NCBI GenBank assembly: GCA_934045075.1
Contig: OW203747.1
Coordinates: 12,057,894 to 12,121,893, forward strand
DNA: 64,000 nucleotides
Source: Yponomeuta sedellus
Lineage: Eukaryota > Arthropoda > Insecta > Lepidoptera > Yponomeutidae
Reading direction: 5' to 3'
This document shows positions 62,531 through 64,000 of the stretch, one piece after another (position 1 is the first letter of the stretch; every line of letters begins with the position of its first letter). The notes beneath the pieces are model-generated. The model did no database searches and was not told where the DNA came from. It saw only the letters and a list, made by a program, of their open reading frames with translations. The translations under genes were made by a program, and so were the position numbers.

Positions 62531-62558
62531 AAACGGTCAAAACTAGTTTTGACCGTTT
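62531..62558. repeat. Perfect 28-bp palindrome
   Basis: aaacggtcaaaact joined to its exact complement with no spacer. Confidence 0.85.
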
Positions 62559-63074
62559 AAGAGTTTTGACTGTAACATATATATACAAATACAGAAACAG
62601 ATTACAAGTGGAATTCGAATTCACAGTACAACGCAGTAGTAATATCAACCCAAATATCACTATAATGTAGTTGCGAAAAACAACCTTCACATTGACCTGT
62701 ATTATATGAAAAAGTATATATTTTGCAATACACTTTTCCGAGGTATGTGGTTGAGATCAGCAGTAAATGTTTCATTTATTTATGATTGTTAAATGGTCCA
62801 TAGATAAGACTTCGGACCCCCATACATAATCCAAATCACTATTTTTATAGTATATTATTTCTTGTATTTTCGAAATTTCTTTCTAGTGATATGTACTCGT
62901 AGGTAATTTTTTCTCCTCCTTCTACCTTTATGTTTTTATGTTGTACGGCTACTTATTTATTTTATATAAATTTCTATAACGTTTATGTATGTGTATAAAA
63001 TATAAAAATATCTTGTTTAATATTGTTTAGCTGCAGCGTCTACCCTTTGTTTCATCTTATTTTTTCCGTGAATT

Positions 63075-63203
63075 GTTGTCAGGAACAAATTATTTTTAGT
63101 AGTAAGGCCGCCAATTGTACTGTACTATGTTAATGTTTAAGTCTCTTATGTAATTTCTGGTGTTCATACAAAAAACAATATCTATCTATCTATCTACATA
63201 TAG
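63075..63203 (+). repeat. LINE-Z tail, (TATC)n
   Basis: gtcaggaacaaattattttt, aaggccgccaattgtactgt and an end of several TATC units. Confidence 0.6.
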
Positions 63204-63558
63204 TCACGTACCCGCAGGGGTCCGCGGACCACAGTTTAAGAAACACTGCTCTAGAGGAATCGCTGGCTTAGATAATAATTATACATAAACCAGTGGTGTC
63301 TATCTACCGTCAGACAGGTTTTAACGGCGTTTTTTTTTCATGTACATGGTGTTTTAGAAAGGTCTAGTGCAACTAGCTACTCGTTTGATTTGTGTTATAA
63401 TCATATAAAAGCAAAATAATATGATTAATTCAAAATTTCAGCTGTTCAATATCTACCTACCGTGTAAAAACGTATTAAGGAACTGGTTGGTTTTTTTTGC
63501 GACTTAGGTTATGGTAATTTAAAAAAAAATCTTCACTGGCGGAAGCGCATTAAGATAA

Positions 63559-63766
63559 AAAAAACCTATTTAGAGGCTAAAAATTCCACCCATGCCGGGA
63601 CTCATGGGGGACTACCCGTCCCCCATTAGCTCAGTTGGGAGAGCGCCGGCACGGTTAGCCACAGGTCGCGGGTTCGAGTCCCGGCATGGGTGGAATTTTT
63701 AGCCTCTAAATAGGTTTTTAAAAGTGTCCTTAGCACAGGTTAGTGCATTAAAAAGAATATAATAAA
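63559..63766 (+). mobile_element. RA foldback
   Basis: A short antisense arm from E1 to 'gccgggactc', then a sense tRNA-like unit with A box (tagctcagttgg) and B box (ggttcgagtcc), and an E2 tail (gcattaaaaagaatataat). The right TSD is unclear. Confidence 0.75.
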
Positions 63767-63904
63767 CCTGTAATTCAGGATACAGATCCTGAACTATATT
63801 AGGGTTATATGCAACGGCTTATAGAATATTAGGTGATAGAATATTACGTATACCTACTTATAAGTCAACATGTAAACTAGCCTAACTTTACATGTATACC
63901 GATG

Positions 63905-63955
63905 TCTGTGACTCAATAAATATCTTTATCTTATCTTATCTTATCTTAAATTATT
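63905..63955 (+). repeat. LINE 3' terminus with (TTATC)n tail
   Basis: gactcaataaatatctttat followed by four TTATC units, same type as the LINE-J end. Confidence 0.5.
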
Positions 63956-64000
63956 ATAATGACAGAATGCCTTATCCTTAATATATAATATTATACATGC

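Overview
This window looks like nuclear DNA of a moth or butterfly (Lepidoptera). Three copies of a secreted beta-propeller-like protein of the ommochrome-binding protein type, a family I know from Lepidoptera, lie on the + strand. The rest is AT-rich, intron-like or intergenic DNA packed with insect-type transposable elements: tRNA-derived SINEs, 5'-truncated LINEs with short microsatellite tails, MITEs, Helitron-like sequences, a Ty1/copia element and a PIF/Harbinger element. No bacterial, organellar or viral gene block is present. The species cannot be told from the sequence alone.

Host genes. Copy 1 (8631-9473) is intact, with 280 residues and a signal peptide. Copy 2 (23146-23998) carries a 4-bp TATA expansion that shifts the frame near residue 38. 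Copy 3 (29344-34982) is split by a 4,740-bp copia element (29976-34715) with two 204-bp LTRs that I read as identical and a 5-bp target duplication AAAGG. With the element removed, the coding frame is continuous (297 codons). All three copies have a splice-acceptor-like site just upstream of the start codon, so an intron in the 5' UTR is likely. Thus one of three paralogs is intact here, and the breaks in the other two look recent. A tRNA-Pro gene (AGG anticodon) is at 38547-38618 on the - strand. Two possible - strand exons at 59.4-60.0 kb are the only other candidate host coding sequence.

Repeats. The most striking component is a tRNA-derived retroposon that I call RA (at least 17 copies). 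It has a fixed end (end E1, ...AAATAGGTTTTTA) and a second preferred end about 58 nt further on (end E2). Many copies are inverted dimers (foldbacks) with E1 at one side and E2 at the other. One is a 1,067-bp insertion of about three head-to-tail 308-bp units ending in an inverted fragment. Most are flanked by direct repeats of 8-15 bp, so these complex structures were inserted as single units. The tandem-plus-inverted layout with a fixed extension recalls Penelope-like elements, but I found no ribozyme core and no partner reverse transcriptase here.

Other repeat families are named for this answer only: RB (about 370 bp, most abundant), RC, RD, RE, RF (SINE-like), LINE-J (3.5 kb, nearly full length, 19.1-22.6 kb), LINE-R (RTE-like, CATA tail), LINE-K (RTE-like, ends near 'cagcagtggac'), LINE-Z (TATC tail), MITE-H and two Helitron-like families. 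Nested insertions at 12.2, 25.2-26.6, 48.1-48.8, 52.2, 53.0-53.8, 55.6-56.4 and 57.3-58.8 kb give a relative order of activity. Strand for repeats follows the orientation stated in each entry.
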